Source: JAKPAM01 sp047601745 (lineage in GTDB: Bacteria; Pseudomonadota; Gammaproteobacteria; Burkholderiales; Burkholderiaceae_E). Taken from it: a stretch of DNA of 64,000 nt. Of the stretch, positions 1 to 9,870 are shown piece after piece. Location of the stretch: contig JASGIS010000001.1 of assembly GCA_047601745.1 (NCBI GenBank), forward strand, positions 186,001-250,000, in the 5' to 3' direction. Position numbers and translations under genes: made by a program. Position 1 is the stretch's first letter; each line of letters opens with the position of its first letter. The notes under the pieces were generated by a model, which was not told the DNA's origin, searched no databases, and was given only the letters and a program-made list of their open reading frames with translations.

Positions 1-262
1 CCTCGGCCAGCACCGCGACGTGCGCGAAAGTTCCGCCGCCGCCGCCGTACTCGGCGGGCACGTCGGCCAGCAGCAGCCCCAGCTCGCCGGCCCGCGTCCA
101 CACTTCGCGGTCGACGTGCTGCTGCCGCTCGAAGCGCTCGCGATGCGGCGTGATCATCTCGGCGACGAAGCGCCGGACCGTCTCGCGGTACAGATCCAGT
201 TCGGCGTCTCGCGAGGACGCGGTGGACGGCGCGGGCGCCGATATCGAATCGATCGTCGTCAT
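1..262 (-). CDS. Acyl-CoA dehydrogenase, N-terminal part (runs off the left edge)
   Basis: Only the first 87 codons lie in the window. The translation has the helical N-terminal acyl-CoA dehydrogenase pattern (LYRETVRRFVAEMITPHRE, then ELGLLLADVPAEYGG), so it should be a FAD flavoprotein oxidising an acyl-CoA to the enoyl-CoA. The ATG overlaps the stop of the upstream CoA-ligase gene as ATGA, which implies translational coupling and last position in this leftward operon. Substrate cannot be read from this fragment. Confidence 0.85.
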   Translation of the reverse strand, partial: MTTIDSISAPAPSTASSRDAELDLYRETVRRFVAEMITPHRERFERQQHVDREVWTRAGELGLLLADVPAEYGGGGGTFAHVAVLAE

Positions 263-1857
263 CGTGGTTTCTCCTCGACCGGCGCGTACTGTTCGACGAG
301 CCGGAACTTCTGTACCTTGCCGGTCGGCGTGCGCGGCAGCGCGTCGTCGCGAATCAGCACGCGCTTGGGCGTCTTGAAGCCGGCCAGCGACGCGCGGCAA
401 TGCGCGATCACTTCGGCCTCGCTGACTTTCCGGCCATCGTGCGGCACGACGATCGCCGTCACCACCTCGCCCCACAGCGGATCGGGCAGGCCGACGACCG
501 CGCAATCGGCGACGCCGTCGCAGCCGAGGATCGCCTCCTCGACCTCGCCGGCGTGCACGTTCTGCCCGCCGGTGACGATCACGTCCTTCAGCCGTCCGTT
601 GATGTACAGGTAACCCTCGTCGTCGAGCCGGCCGAGATCGCCGGTATGCAGCCAGCCGTCCCGGAAGGTCTCGGCGGTCTTCCCGGGGTTGTTGAAATAG
701 CCGGCGACGGTGCCCGGCGAACGGCCGATCACCGCGCCGGTCTGCCCGACCGGCACGTCGCGGCCGGCCTCGTCGACGATACGCAGCTCGGCGAACAGGA
801 TCGGGCGGCCCACCGAATCCGGACGCCGCACGCGGTCGCGCGGCGTGCTGACGACCAGCGTGCTGGTCTCCTGCATGCCGTAGTACTCGTAGATCTGCGG
901 ACAGACCCGCGCCTGGATCCCTTCGCGCACCGGCGCCGGCAGCAGCGAACCGGCGAACACGATCCCGCGCAGCGAATGCAGGTCGCTGCGCGCGAGCGCC
1001 GGGCTGGCCAGCAGCATCGCCCCCATCGTCGGCACCAGGTTGACCATCGTCACCTGCTCGGCCTCGATCAGCCGCAGCGCTTCGCCGACGTCGAAGTTCA
1101 TCAGCACGTTGCGGTTACCCCAGATCAAGCCGCAGGCGACCCACGCGAAGCCGACGCGGCCGTACATCGGGAACACCGTCATCAGCACGTCGCGCTCGTC
1201 GACGTGCAGCGCCTGGAACATCGGCAGGAACGACGCCGCGTTGTAGTGCGAGATCAGGTAGCACTTGGGCAGGCCGGTCGTGCCCGAGGTCAGGTTGAAG
1301 TAATACGGATCGTGCTCGTCGATGTCGATCCCCGGATCGTCGCTGCCGGCGCCCGCGCACAGTTCGTCATAGTCGAGGATCGGACCGTCACCGCCGGCCG
1401 TCGCGCCGTCCGGCCCGGCGCCGCCGGCCGGTTCGCCCAGCGCGATCACCCGCCGCTCGCCGGACAGGCCCTCGCGCACGACCGGCAGCGCGTCCGCGAA
1501 GCGGCGCTCGACGATCAGCGCGCAGGCGCCGACTTCACCGACCAGCGCGCGCATCTCGACCGGCGCCAGCCGATAGTTGAGCGGCAGGCCGACCAGGCCC
1601 GTGCGCGCGATCGCCAGGTAAATGTCGACGACCTCGATGCGATTGGTGCTCAGGAAGGCGACGCGGTCGCCCTTTCGCAGGCCCAGCGCGAGCAGCGCGT
1701 TGGCCAGCCGGTTCACGCGCTCGTCGAGCTGCCGGAACGTGAAGCGCCGGCCGGTCGGCGCGCAGTAGAACGCCTGCTGTCCGCCGTAACGGATCGCTGC
1801 CGTCGTCAGCAGGTTGCCGACGCGCATGTGGCCCAGCGCGCGACTGCTATCGCTCAT
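259..1857 (-). CDS. AMP-binding acyl-CoA ligase
   Basis: A 532-residue ANL-superfamily adenylating enzyme that activates a carboxylic acid to an acyl-CoA through an acyl-AMP. Visible motifs are the P-loop-like YYFNLTSGTTGLPK, the A5 motif YEYYGMQET, the hinge region WLHTGDLGRLDDEGYLYINGR and the C-terminal lysine motif PRTPTGKVQKF. A GGAGGG ribosome site precedes the ATG. It sits between enoyl-CoA hydratase and acyl-CoA dehydrogenase genes, so it probably opens a beta-oxidation-like route. The acid (fatty, aromatic or terpenoid) is not determinable here. Confidence 0.9.
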   Translation of the reverse strand: MSDSSRALGHMRVGNLLTTAAIRYGGQQAFYCAPTGRRFTFRQLDERVNRLANALLALGLRKGDRVAFLSTNRIEVVDIYLAIARTGLVGLPLNYRLAPVEMRALVGEVGACALIVERRFADALPVVREGLSGERRVIALGEPAGGAGPDGATAGGDGPILDYDELCAGAGSDDPGIDIDEHDPYYFNLTSGTTGLPKCYLISHYNAASFLPMFQALHVDERDVLMTVFPMYGRVGFAWVACGLIWGNRNVLMNFDVGEALRLIEAEQVTMVNLVPTMGAMLLASPALARSDLHSLRGIVFAGSLLPAPVREGIQARVCPQIYEYYGMQETSTLVVSTPRDRVRRPDSVGRPILFAELRIVDEAGRDVPVGQTGAVIGRSPGTVAGYFNNPGKTAETFRDGWLHTGDLGRLDDEGYLYINGRLKDVIVTGGQNVHAGEVEEAILGCDGVADCAVVGLPDPLWGEVVTAIVVPHDGRKVSEAEVIAHCRASLAGFKTPKRVLIRDDALPRTPTGKVQKFRLVEQYAPVEEKPR

Positions 1858-1870
1858 CGCTTACCCTCCT

Positions 1871-2683
1871 TCAGCCGCGTCCGCCGCCGTCGCGCGCACG
1901 CGACTTGGCGGCGAAGGCTTCGATCGCCTGCTTGTGGAACGCATCGGAGAAGCACTCCTTCTCCAGCGCCAGCGAGGTGTCGAGCACCAGGTTGACCGAA
2001 TCGCGCAGATGCTTGTTCAGCGACGCCTTGGTCGAGCGGATCGCCATCCGCGACCCGTTGGCCAGCCGCTGCGCCATCGCCTGCGCGTGCGACAGCAGCT
2101 CGCCGGCCGGCACGACGTGATTGACGAGCCCGATCCGGTCGGCGTCGCGGGCGGTCAGCGCATCGCCGGTCATCAGCAGTTCCTTGGCGCGCGACAGGCT
2201 GGTCAGCAGCGGCCAGATCGCCGCGCCGCCGTCGCCGGCCGTCACGCCGATCCGCACGTGCGGGTCGGCGATCTTCGCGTCGTCGGCCATGTAGATGACG
2301 TCGCAGAACAGCGCCAGCGTCGCGCCCAGCCCGGCCGCGACGCCGTTGATCGCCGCGATGATCGGCTGCGGCACTTCGATCATGTCGACGATGATCTTGC
2401 GCGCCTCGATGAACAGCGCGTCGAGCTGCGCCGGCGTGATATGGCGAAACCACTCGATGTCGCCGCCGGCCGAGAACGCCCGGCCTTCGCCGGTCAGCAC
2501 CACGGCCTCGACCTGCGGATCGGCGGCGATCAGCGGAAACACCTGCGACAGTTCGTTGTGCAGCATCGCGTCGACGGCGTTCAAGGCCTGCGGACGATCG
2601 AAGCGGACCGTCAGGACCTTGCCGTCGCGGTCGAATCGCAAGGTCTCGAATTGTTCATAAGCGTTCTTCAGCAAGGCGGTCAC
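1871..2683 (-). CDS. Enoyl-CoA hydratase/isomerase family protein
   Basis: A 270-residue crotonase-fold protein. The oxyanion-hole region reads GRAFSAGGDIEWF and the second motif AAINGVAAGLGATLALFCD, as in enoyl-CoA hydratases. It would hydrate or isomerise an enoyl-CoA made by the neighbouring dehydrogenase. The start is GTG, chosen because AGGAG lies at the right distance and no upstream ATG gives a better fit. It is the third gene of the leftward operon and lies 13 bp from the CoA-ligase gene. Confidence 0.88.
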   Translation of the reverse strand: MTALLKNAYEQFETLRFDRDGKVLTVRFDRPQALNAVDAMLHNELSQVFPLIAADPQVEAVVLTGEGRAFSAGGDIEWFRHITPAQLDALFIEARKIIVDMIEVPQPIIAAINGVAAGLGATLALFCDVIYMADDAKIADPHVRIGVTAGDGGAAIWPLLTSLSRAKELLMTGDALTARDADRIGLVNHVVPAGELLSHAQAMAQRLANGSRMAIRSTKASLNKHLRDSVNLVLDTSLALEKECFSDAFHKQAIEAFAAKSRARDGGGRG

Positions 2684-2728
2684 GATGACTCCTGGGGATG
2701 AATGAAGGTCGAAACGGTTGGCCGGCGC

Positions 2729-3511
2729 TCAGCCGGCGGTCACGCCGCCGTCGACCGGAAAGGACGCGCCGGTCACGTACGAGGCGCGCGGCGAGCACAG
2801 CCAGGCGACCATGTCGGCGACCTCCTGCGGGGCGGCGAGCCGGCGTATCGCCGCGCGCGCCAGGCCGGCCTCCAGCTTGCGCCCGGTGAAGATCGTGTCG
2901 GGGCCGGTCGTCATCGGCGTGTCGATGTAGCCCGGGCAGACCGCATTGACGCGGATGCCGTCGCGCCCGCCCTCGAACGCCGCCACCTTGGTCAGGCCGA
3001 TGACGCCGTGCTTGGACGCGCAGTACGCGGACCCGCCATAAGCGCCGCGCAGACCCATGATCGACGCGGCATTGACGATCGCGCCGCCGCCCGAGCGCTT
3101 GAGCGCCGGCATCTCGACGCGCAGGCAGTTGAAGACGCCGGTCAGGTTCACGTCGAGCACGCGCCGCCACTGCTCGAGGCTGTGCTCGGTCGTCAGCAGC
3201 GGGTAGCCGGGAACGCCGGCGTTGTTGAAGGCCGCGTCCAGGCGCCCCCATCGATCGCAGGCGGCCGCGACCATCGCCGCGCAGTCGTCCTCGTTCGCGA
3301 CGTCGGCGCGCACGGCGATCGCCCGTTCGCCGCTCGCGTCGATGTCGGCGGCGCAGGCCCGGGCGGCGTCCTCATCGAGGTCGGCCGCGACGACGCGAAA
3401 GCCGTCGCGGGCCAGCGCCAGCGCCGCCGCCCGGCCGATGCCCGAGCCCGCGCCGGTGACGACCGCCACCCGCGCCTCGGCGTTCGCGTTCGGATTCGGA
3501 TTCGCGTCCAT
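2729..3511 (-). CDS. SDR family oxidoreductase
   Basis: A 260-residue short-chain dehydrogenase. The cofactor motif VVTGAGSGIGRAAALALA is near residue 15 and the catalytic SxnYxxxK is seen as S...GSAYCASKHG. It is probably a 3-hydroxyacyl-CoA or alcohol dehydrogenase step in the same catabolic operon. The start ATG overlaps the stop of the upstream binding-protein gene by one base (TGATG). The N-terminus carries a low-complexity NPNPNANA stretch, so the exact start is slightly uncertain. Confidence 0.88.
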   Translation of the reverse strand: MDANPNPNANAEARVAVVTGAGSGIGRAAALALARDGFRVVAADLDEDAARACAADIDASGERAIAVRADVANEDDCAAMVAAACDRWGRLDAAFNNAGVPGYPLLTTEHSLEQWRRVLDVNLTGVFNCLRVEMPALKRSGGGAIVNAASIMGLRGAYGGSAYCASKHGVIGLTKVAAFEGGRDGIRVNAVCPGYIDTPMTTGPDTIFTGRKLEAGLARAAIRRLAAPQEVADMVAWLCSPRASYVTGASFPVDGGVTAG

Positions 3512-4719
3512 CACGTCCCCTTGCCCAGCAGCGGGCACGACGACGCGGAGACTGGGCGCCAGCTCTGCTCGGGCGGCACGGTCTGCAGGATCTTGTACAG
3601 GTCCCACTCGCCGGTCGATTCGGCCGGGGTCTTGACCTGCGCGATGTACGACGGCCGCATGACCCGTCCGTCCTCGCGGATCCGCACGTCTTTCGAATAG
3701 AAATCGTTGACCGGGATCTCGCGCATCTTCACGCGGATGACGTCCGGATCCTTGGTGCCCGCCGCCTTGACGGTCTTCAGGTAATGCGCGACCGCGCTGT
3801 AGGTGCCCGCGTGCGCTTCGACCGGCATCGCCTTGTTGCGCGCGTAGAAACGCTTGGCGAAGGCCCGGGTCTCGTCGTTCATGTCCCAGTAGAACACGCT
3901 CGCGAAGGTCGTGCCCTGCGCGGTCTGCAGGCCCAGCGCCCGCACGTCGTTGGTCAGCAGCGTCAGCGCCACCAGCTTCTGGCCCGAGGCGCTCATCTGG
4001 AATTCGCGCCACTGCTTGATCGAGTTCGTCGTATCGGTGATCGCGTTGGCCAGCGCGACGACCTTGGCCTTCGAGCCCGAGGCCTGCATCAGGAACGACG
4101 AGAAATCGGTGTTGTTCGACGGATGCTTGACGGCGCCGACGACCTTGCCGCCCGCGTTCTTGATCGCCTGCCGCGCATCGGCCTCCAGCGCCTGGCCGAA
4201 CGCGAAATCGGCGGTCACGAAGAACCAGGTGTCGTCGCCCGCCCGGGTCAGCATCGCCGGCACGCTGCTGGCGAACATGTAGGTGTCCTGGCTCCACTGC
4301 GTGCCGTACGGCGAACACGCCTTGTCGGTGAAGATCGAGCTGGACGCGCCGACGAAGAACACCAGCTTCTTCTGCGTGCGCGCCAGCTCCTGCACGCCGA
4401 GGCCGACCGCGGAGTTGCCGATGTCGGCGACCACGTCGACGCCTTCGCTGTCGAACCATTTGCGGGCCGTGGCCAGGCCGACGTCGGGCTTGCTCATGTG
4501 ATCGGCGAACACCAGCTCGATCTTGCGGCCCAGCACTTCGCCGCCGAAATCCTCGATCGCCATGCGCGCGGCGTCGACCGACCCCTCGCCCAGCGATGAG
4601 GACAGGAAGCCCGTCATGTCGGTCAGCACGCCGATCTTGACCGGACCGTCGCCGGCCGCATGCGCGGAGCCGGCCAGCAGCGCGAAAGCCAGCGGCCAGG
4701 CCGCGACTCGCTTGTTCAT
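3511..4719 (-). CDS. ABC transporter substrate-binding protein (branched-chain amino acid type)
   Basis: A 402-residue periplasmic binding protein of the Leu/Ile/Val-BP (Peripla_BP_6) family. It has a signal peptide (MNKRVAAWPLAFALLAGSAHA) followed by VKIGVLTDMTGFLSSSLGEG, the usual first beta strand of the family. GGAGA precedes the ATG. No permease or ATPase genes are adjacent, so partners must be elsewhere. Since it heads an operon of CoA-dependent catabolic genes, the ligand is likely the acid degraded by that operon rather than an amino acid. Confidence 0.9.
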   Translation of the reverse strand: MNKRVAAWPLAFALLAGSAHAAGDGPVKIGVLTDMTGFLSSSLGEGSVDAARMAIEDFGGEVLGRKIELVFADHMSKPDVGLATARKWFDSEGVDVVADIGNSAVGLGVQELARTQKKLVFFVGASSSIFTDKACSPYGTQWSQDTYMFASSVPAMLTRAGDDTWFFVTADFAFGQALEADARQAIKNAGGKVVGAVKHPSNNTDFSSFLMQASGSKAKVVALANAITDTTNSIKQWREFQMSASGQKLVALTLLTNDVRALGLQTAQGTTFASVFYWDMNDETRAFAKRFYARNKAMPVEAHAGTYSAVAHYLKTVKAAGTKDPDVIRVKMREIPVNDFYSKDVRIREDGRVMRPSYIAQVKTPAESTGEWDLYKILQTVPPEQSWRPVSASSCPLLGKGT

Positions 4720-4893
4720 CGATGTGTCTCCTCGTCGTCTTTTCGTAGTGACGGGGGCGCCGGAGGTTCGGCCCTTCGCCGCGCGAAGGGGTCGGCGCCC
4801 GCCTCGTCGCCATCGTCGCGCCGGCGGGCCGCGGCGGCCTCGTTCGAAAGGACGATTTTCGAGCGGCGAAGCGAAGACGGCGAGGCGGGCGGC

Positions 4894-4950
4894 GAATCCG
4901 GCGGCGGTGAATCCGGCGGCGGTGAATCCGGCGGCGGTGAATCCGGTGCG
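4894..4950. repeat. 15-bp direct tandem repeat
   Basis: The unit GAATCCGGCGGCGGT occurs three times exactly at 4894, 4909 and 4924, followed by a diverged fourth copy. It lies just past the stop of the MalT-like regulator and upstream of the binding-protein gene, in an otherwise gene-free gap of 236 bp. No protein use is apparent. It may be replication slippage or part of a leader. Confidence 0.85.
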
Positions 4951-4955
4951 GAGAA

Positions 4956-7811
4956 TCAGCCGATCAGGCCGCGCTCGCGGGCCAGCGCCACCGCGTGCGT
5001 GCGGCTGTGCGCGCCCAGCTTGCTGTTGATGCTGCGCAGATGCGCCTTGACGGTCGTCTCGGACACGAACAGCCGGTCGGCGATCGCGCGATTGCGCAGC
5101 CCGCGGGCCAGCAGCTCCAGCACCTGCCGTTCGCGCTCGGACAGCAGGTTGTCGGCCGGCCCGGGCGTCGCCGCCGTCACGACCGCTGCCGTCGCCGCCG
5201 GCGCAGCCGTCGTCGCCCGCGTCTCGGCCGGCGGCTCGGCATCCGGCCGCACCGCCGGCGCCAGCAGGCGGTCGGCGAACGCGGTCAGCGCCGCGGTCTC
5301 GCGGGTCTCGGCCAGCGTCGGGCGCAGCTCGGCCACGCGCGCCAGCAACGCCGGCCCTTCGTCGACGAAACAGCGAACGAAGCCCTCGGCGGCCGCCGCC
5401 CGCAGCGCCTCCTGCAGCCGACGCGCGCCGGCCGCGGCGTGGCCGGCCGCCCACAGCGCCTCGGCCAGCAGCGCGTTCAGCTTCAGCGCGCGCCGATGCC
5501 GATGCAGCGCTCGCGCCTGCGCGAGCAGGGCCTTCAACGGCGCGACCACGGCCTCGGCGTGCCCGGTCCGCAGGCGCCAGCGCAGCATCGCCACCTGCGG
5601 GTCCTCGCATTCGTTGGCCTGCGTGACCAGCCCTTCGAAAGGCTGCCAGACCGAGGCGTCGGAGGCCGCGGCGATCTGGTCGCGCGCCGCCGGCGCGTCG
5701 CCGGACAGCAGCGCGATCCGCGCGCGCTCGAGCCGCGCGGTCGCGACCATCCTGGGCAGCGACTCGCGATGGCCGACGAGTTCCATCGCCGTCAGCCAGC
5801 GCGTGGCGCGCGCACCGTCGCCGTTGGCGAACGCGATCCGCGCCGACACCGCGTAGGCGGTCATCAACTGGTCGGGCGCCGCCGCCTCCTCGAGCATCGG
5901 CAGATACAGCCGCAGCAGGCGCTCGGCTTCGTCCAGTTCGTCGCCTTCGTACAGCGCCTCGGCCAGGAACGCCGCGGCGACCGTACGGCTGGCGGCGGGC
6001 GCCGAGAACGCCGGATCGCGCCCGGCGAGCGCGGCCCGGAAACGCGCGACCGCGTTCAGCCGGCGCCCCTGCGCCATGTCGATCGCTCCCTCGAGGCACG
6101 ACGCCATCGGCGCGATGAACGACTCGCCGACCGGTTCGACGATCCGGCGCGCCTGCGCGAGGAAACGCCCGGCCTCGTCGAAACGATTGTGCGCGAGCAG
6201 ACAGAAACCGTACGAGGCGCCGAGCATCGCCCGCGAGAACGATCGCGACGACGCTTCGTCGAGCAGGCATTGCTGCCACAGCGCCGACGAGGCCTTGACG
6301 GCGTCGCTCATCGCCAGCATGAACGCTCGGACCGCCCGCGTGTCGGCGGCCAGGCTACCCGGCCCCGGCGGCCCGTCGGCCTCGCGCGAGTCGATCGCAT
6401 CGAGCAGCCGCCGGCTCTCGCGATAGTGATGGTTCAAGGTCAGCGCCCACGCGAAGACCAGCGCCAGCGCCGGAAAATCCAGCAGCCCCGCGGCGCCGTC
6501 CGTCCCCGCCCTCTCTCCCGCCGGCCCGCCGCCGGACCCCGACCCCGACCCCAGCCCCGGCCCGGACCCCGATCTCGGCCCCGGCTGCGCGCGATCGGCC
6601 TGCTCGGCCGACCACGGCCGCACGCTCGCGTACCAGCGCGCCAGCGTGCGCGCCCGGCCCTGCCACAGCAGCGTCTCGGCGTGCTCGGCCAGCATCGGCA
6701 GCAGGTCCAGCGTCTGGCCGGCCTGCAGCAGATGTTCGATCGCCGGCGTCGGCCTGCGCTGCGCGAGCCACCAGTCGGCCGCGCGACGGCACAGGCGCAC
6801 GAACGCCGCCGGATCCGACTGCCGCAACTGGCTGCGCAGGAAGTCGGCGAACAGCGGGTGATAGCGGTACCACTGCCCGTCCCGGTCCTGCGGCACGAGG
6901 AACAGGTGCGCGCGCTCGATCGCCGTCAGCATCCGCTGCGAATCCTCGCGTTCGAGCACCGCGTCGCACAAGGGGGCGCCGAACGACTGCAGCACGCTGC
7001 TGTGCAGCAGGAAACGCCGGATCGACGCGTCCTGCTTCGCCAGCACGTCCTCGATCAGGTAATCGGTGATCGACGCGTGCGCGCCGTCGAAGGTCTGCAC
7101 GAAGGCCTGCGGATCGTCGCGCCCCTGCAGCGCCAGCGACACCAGCCACAACGCGGCCGGCCAGCCCTCGGTGCGCCGGTGCAGCAGGCCGATGTCGACG
7201 TCGCGAAGCGCGAAGCCCTTCTGCTGGCGCAGGAACGACGCCGTCTCCTCGGTCGAAAAACGCAGCCGCGCCGCCGGAATCTCGATCAGCCGGCCGTGCG
7301 CGCGCAGCCGGCCCAGGCCGATGTCCGGAACCGTTCGCGAGCCGATCACCAGTTGCCCGCTGGCCGGCAGGTAGTCGATGATCTGGCGGACCAGCGCGTT
7401 GGCCAGCGGACTTTCGATCAGCTCGAAATCGTCGAGGAACAACACGAACGGACGCGCGATCGACGACAGCCGCGACGCGACGTCGAGCAGCGTGCCGGCG
7501 TCCGGCGCGTCGCCGGCCGCCGGCGGCAATGCCTCGTCGATCGCCCGCAGCGCCTCGCCCAGGTAGCGCAGCAGACGGGACAGATCGTTGTCGGCGCGAT
7601 CGAGCGTCAGCCAGCCCGTCGCCACGCCCCGATCACGCAGTTGCGCGTAGTACTGCAGCATCGCCGTGGTCTTGCCGAAGCCGGCCGGACCGTGCACGAG
7701 CAGCAGCGCGGCGTCGGGCGCCGCGTGCATCTGCTCGAGCAGCGACGTGCGCGGTACCGGTCGCGGCGAGCTCAACCGGGGAGTCAACTTGGCGGTGGCG
7801 ATCGTCTTCAT
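4956..7811 (-). CDS. MalT-like LuxR-family transcriptional regulator
   Basis: A 951-residue large ATP-binding LuxR regulator. Residues 41-49 form the Walker A motif GPAGFGKTT, followed by an NB-ARC-like STAND module, then a long alpha-helical TPR-like sensor region. The C-terminal 60 residues are a LuxR helix-turn-helix (LSERERQVLELLARG, then VSETTVKAHLRSI). A glycine/proline/serine-rich insertion lies near residues 405-435. Such proteins activate catabolic promoters after binding an inducer and ATP. It reads in the same direction as the operon at 1-4.7 kb, its likely target. Confidence 0.9.
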   Translation of the reverse strand: MKTIATAKLTPRLSSPRPVPRTSLLEQMHAAPDAALLLVHGPAGFGKTTAMLQYYAQLRDRGVATGWLTLDRADNDLSRLLRYLGEALRAIDEALPPAAGDAPDAGTLLDVASRLSSIARPFVLFLDDFELIESPLANALVRQIIDYLPASGQLVIGSRTVPDIGLGRLRAHGRLIEIPAARLRFSTEETASFLRQQKGFALRDVDIGLLHRRTEGWPAALWLVSLALQGRDDPQAFVQTFDGAHASITDYLIEDVLAKQDASIRRFLLHSSVLQSFGAPLCDAVLEREDSQRMLTAIERAHLFLVPQDRDGQWYRYHPLFADFLRSQLRQSDPAAFVRLCRRAADWWLAQRRPTPAIEHLLQAGQTLDLLPMLAEHAETLLWQGRARTLARWYASVRPWSAEQADRAQPGPRSGSGPGLGSGSGSGGGPAGERAGTDGAAGLLDFPALALVFAWALTLNHHYRESRRLLDAIDSREADGPPGPGSLAADTRAVRAFMLAMSDAVKASSALWQQCLLDEASSRSFSRAMLGASYGFCLLAHNRFDEAGRFLAQARRIVEPVGESFIAPMASCLEGAIDMAQGRRLNAVARFRAALAGRDPAFSAPAASRTVAAAFLAEALYEGDELDEAERLLRLYLPMLEEAAAPDQLMTAYAVSARIAFANGDGARATRWLTAMELVGHRESLPRMVATARLERARIALLSGDAPAARDQIAAASDASVWQPFEGLVTQANECEDPQVAMLRWRLRTGHAEAVVAPLKALLAQARALHRHRRALKLNALLAEALWAAGHAAAGARRLQEALRAAAAEGFVRCFVDEGPALLARVAELRPTLAETRETAALTAFADRLLAPAVRPDAEPPAETRATTAAPAATAAVVTAATPGPADNLLSERERQVLELLARGLRNRAIADRLFVSETTVKAHLRSINSKLGAHSRTHAVALARERGLIG

Positions 7812-8060
7812 CGTCAGCGGCGATCGGATCGATGTCGGGTGACCGCGTCGCGTTCCGTTTTCTGCAACGAGCGGGGCCCGTGCCCCGGATCCCGCGTCGA
7901 CGGGCCGTCGAAGCCTAGCACGCGCGGTGCCGCGCGGTGCCGCGCGCCGGCACGAGCCGGCCGCGACCGACGCCGCCCCTCTTTCCCTGGCGAAACGGGC
8001 GCTGGCATGATGACGAAAGACCGCCGCCGCACGACGGACAACACGCAGACGGAGACTCCC

Positions 8061-9758
8061 ATGCCCACGACCCTCGGCATCATCCCGCAAGACGGCCTGT
8101 CGCACGTCGCCGGCCCCACCGACATCCCGCTGTCGACCGCGACGATCGCCGGCCTGCTCGACGACACCGTCGCGCGCTGGCCCGATCGGCCCGCGGTCGT
8201 CTTCCGCGAAAGCGGCACGCGCTGGACCTGGGCGGCGTTTCGCGACCAGGTCGACCACCTGGCGGCCGGGCTGCAATCGCTGGGCATCAAGCCCGGCGAC
8301 CGGCTGGGCATCTGGTCGCCGAACCGCGCCGAATGGCTGCTCGCGCAGTTCGCCACCGCGCGCATCGGCGTAATCCTCGTCAACATCAATCCCGCCTACC
8401 GGCAGGCCGAGCTCGAATACGCGCTGAACCTGTCGGGCTGCGTGGCGATCATCACCGCCGAGCGCCTGAAGACCTCGGACTACCTGGCGATGCTGCAGGC
8501 GCTCGCGCCCGAGCTGGCCGACGCCGACCCCGGCCGGCTGCGGGCGGCGCGACTGCCCGATCTGCGCCTCGTGATCCGGATGGGCGAAGCCCGCACGCCG
8601 GGCATGCTCAATGTCTCCGACGTGCTGGCCGCCGGCCGCAACACGCTGCTGCGCCCGCCGGTGCTCGACTGTCACGACGCGATCAACATCCAGTTCACCA
8701 GCGGCACGACCGGCAACCCCAAGGGCGCCACGCTCACGCATCACAACGTCGTCAACAACGGCCGTTTCATCGCCCGCGCGATGCGGCTGACCGAACAGGA
8801 CTCGCTGTGCATCCCGGTGCCGCTGTACCACTGTTTCGGCATGGTGCTCGCGGTGCTCGCCTGCGTGTCGGTCGGCGCCAACATGGTCTTCCCCGGCGAA
8901 TCCTTCGATCCGGTCGCCACGCTGGCCGCCGTCGCCGACGAACGCTGCACCGCGCTGCACGGCGTGCCGACGATGTTCATCGCCGAACTCGATCATCCGG
9001 ATTTCGCGCGCTACGACCTGCACTCGCTGCGCACCGGCATCATGGCCGGGTCCCCGTGCCCGATCGAAACGATGAAGCGCGTCGTCAGCGAGATGCACAT
9101 GAGCGAGGTGACGATCGCTTATGGCATGACCGAGACCAGCCCGGTCTCGTTCCAGAGCTCGACCGACGACCCGCTGGACCGGCGCGTCACCACCGTCGGC
9201 CGCGTGCAGCCGCACCTCGAAGTCAAGCTCGTCGATGGCGAAGGCCGAACGGTGCCGGTCGGCGAACGCGGCGAGCTGTGCACGAAAGGCTACTCGGTGA
9301 TGAAGGGTTACTGGGGCGACGAGGCGCGCACCCGCGAGGCCGTGCGCGACGGCTGGATGTACACCGGCGACCTGGCGATCCTCGACGCCGACGGTTATTG
9401 CAACATCGTCGGCCGCGTCAAGGACATGGTGATCCGCGGCGGCGAGAACGTCTATCCGCGCGAGATCGAGGAGTTCCTGTTCCGGATGCCGCAGGTGCAG
9501 TCGGTGCAGGTGTTCGGCGTGCCCGACCCGAAATACGTCGAAGAGCTGTGCGCGTGGATCGTCGTCAAGCCGGGCCAGACCTGCACCGAGCAGCAGGTGC
9601 GCGACTTCTGCCGCGACCAGATCGCGCACTACAAGGTGCCGCGCTACATCCGCTTCGTCGACGAGATGCCGATGACGATCACCGGCAAGGTACAGAAGTT
9701 CGTGATGCGAGAGCGGATGATCGACGAGCTGAAGATCGACGTCGGCCGGACCGCTTAG
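8061..9758 (+). CDS. Fatty-acyl-CoA synthetase (AMP-binding)
   Basis: A 565-residue ANL ligase with NIQFTSGTTGNPKGATLTHH, YGMTETSPVSFQ, GWMYTGDLAILDADGYCNIV and the C-terminal ITGKVQKFVMRE, a typical medium/long-chain acyl-CoA synthetase. GGAG lies 6 bases before the chosen ATG. An upstream in-frame ATG at 8007 lacks such a site. The gene is divergent from the MalT-like regulator (249-bp gap), which may control it. Confidence 0.9.
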   Translation: MPTTLGIIPQDGLSHVAGPTDIPLSTATIAGLLDDTVARWPDRPAVVFRESGTRWTWAAFRDQVDHLAAGLQSLGIKPGDRLGIWSPNRAEWLLAQFATARIGVILVNINPAYRQAELEYALNLSGCVAIITAERLKTSDYLAMLQALAPELADADPGRLRAARLPDLRLVIRMGEARTPGMLNVSDVLAAGRNTLLRPPVLDCHDAINIQFTSGTTGNPKGATLTHHNVVNNGRFIARAMRLTEQDSLCIPVPLYHCFGMVLAVLACVSVGANMVFPGESFDPVATLAAVADERCTALHGVPTMFIAELDHPDFARYDLHSLRTGIMAGSPCPIETMKRVVSEMHMSEVTIAYGMTETSPVSFQSSTDDPLDRRVTTVGRVQPHLEVKLVDGEGRTVPVGERGELCTKGYSVMKGYWGDEARTREAVRDGWMYTGDLAILDADGYCNIVGRVKDMVIRGGENVYPREIEEFLFRMPQVQSVQVFGVPDPKYVEELCAWIVVKPGQTCTEQQVRDFCRDQIAHYKVPRYIRFVDEMPMTITGKVQKFVMRERMIDELKIDVGRTA

Positions 9759-9870
9759 TATCGGGCGGACCACCTGGCGCCGAATCGACTGCCCCGGCGC
9801 CGCGCCGCCGGCCCCGCCGGGCCGTTCGCGAACCGCACGTCGTCGGCGACTGGACTCGTCAGCCCGCCGG

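Noticed and set aside
4995..9758. Very long open frames opposite or alongside known genes, such as through the MalT-like regulator region
   Set aside because: High GC makes stop codons rare in shadow frames. The predicted proteins are Arg/His/Gln-rich and lack domains, while the chosen strand has clear families.
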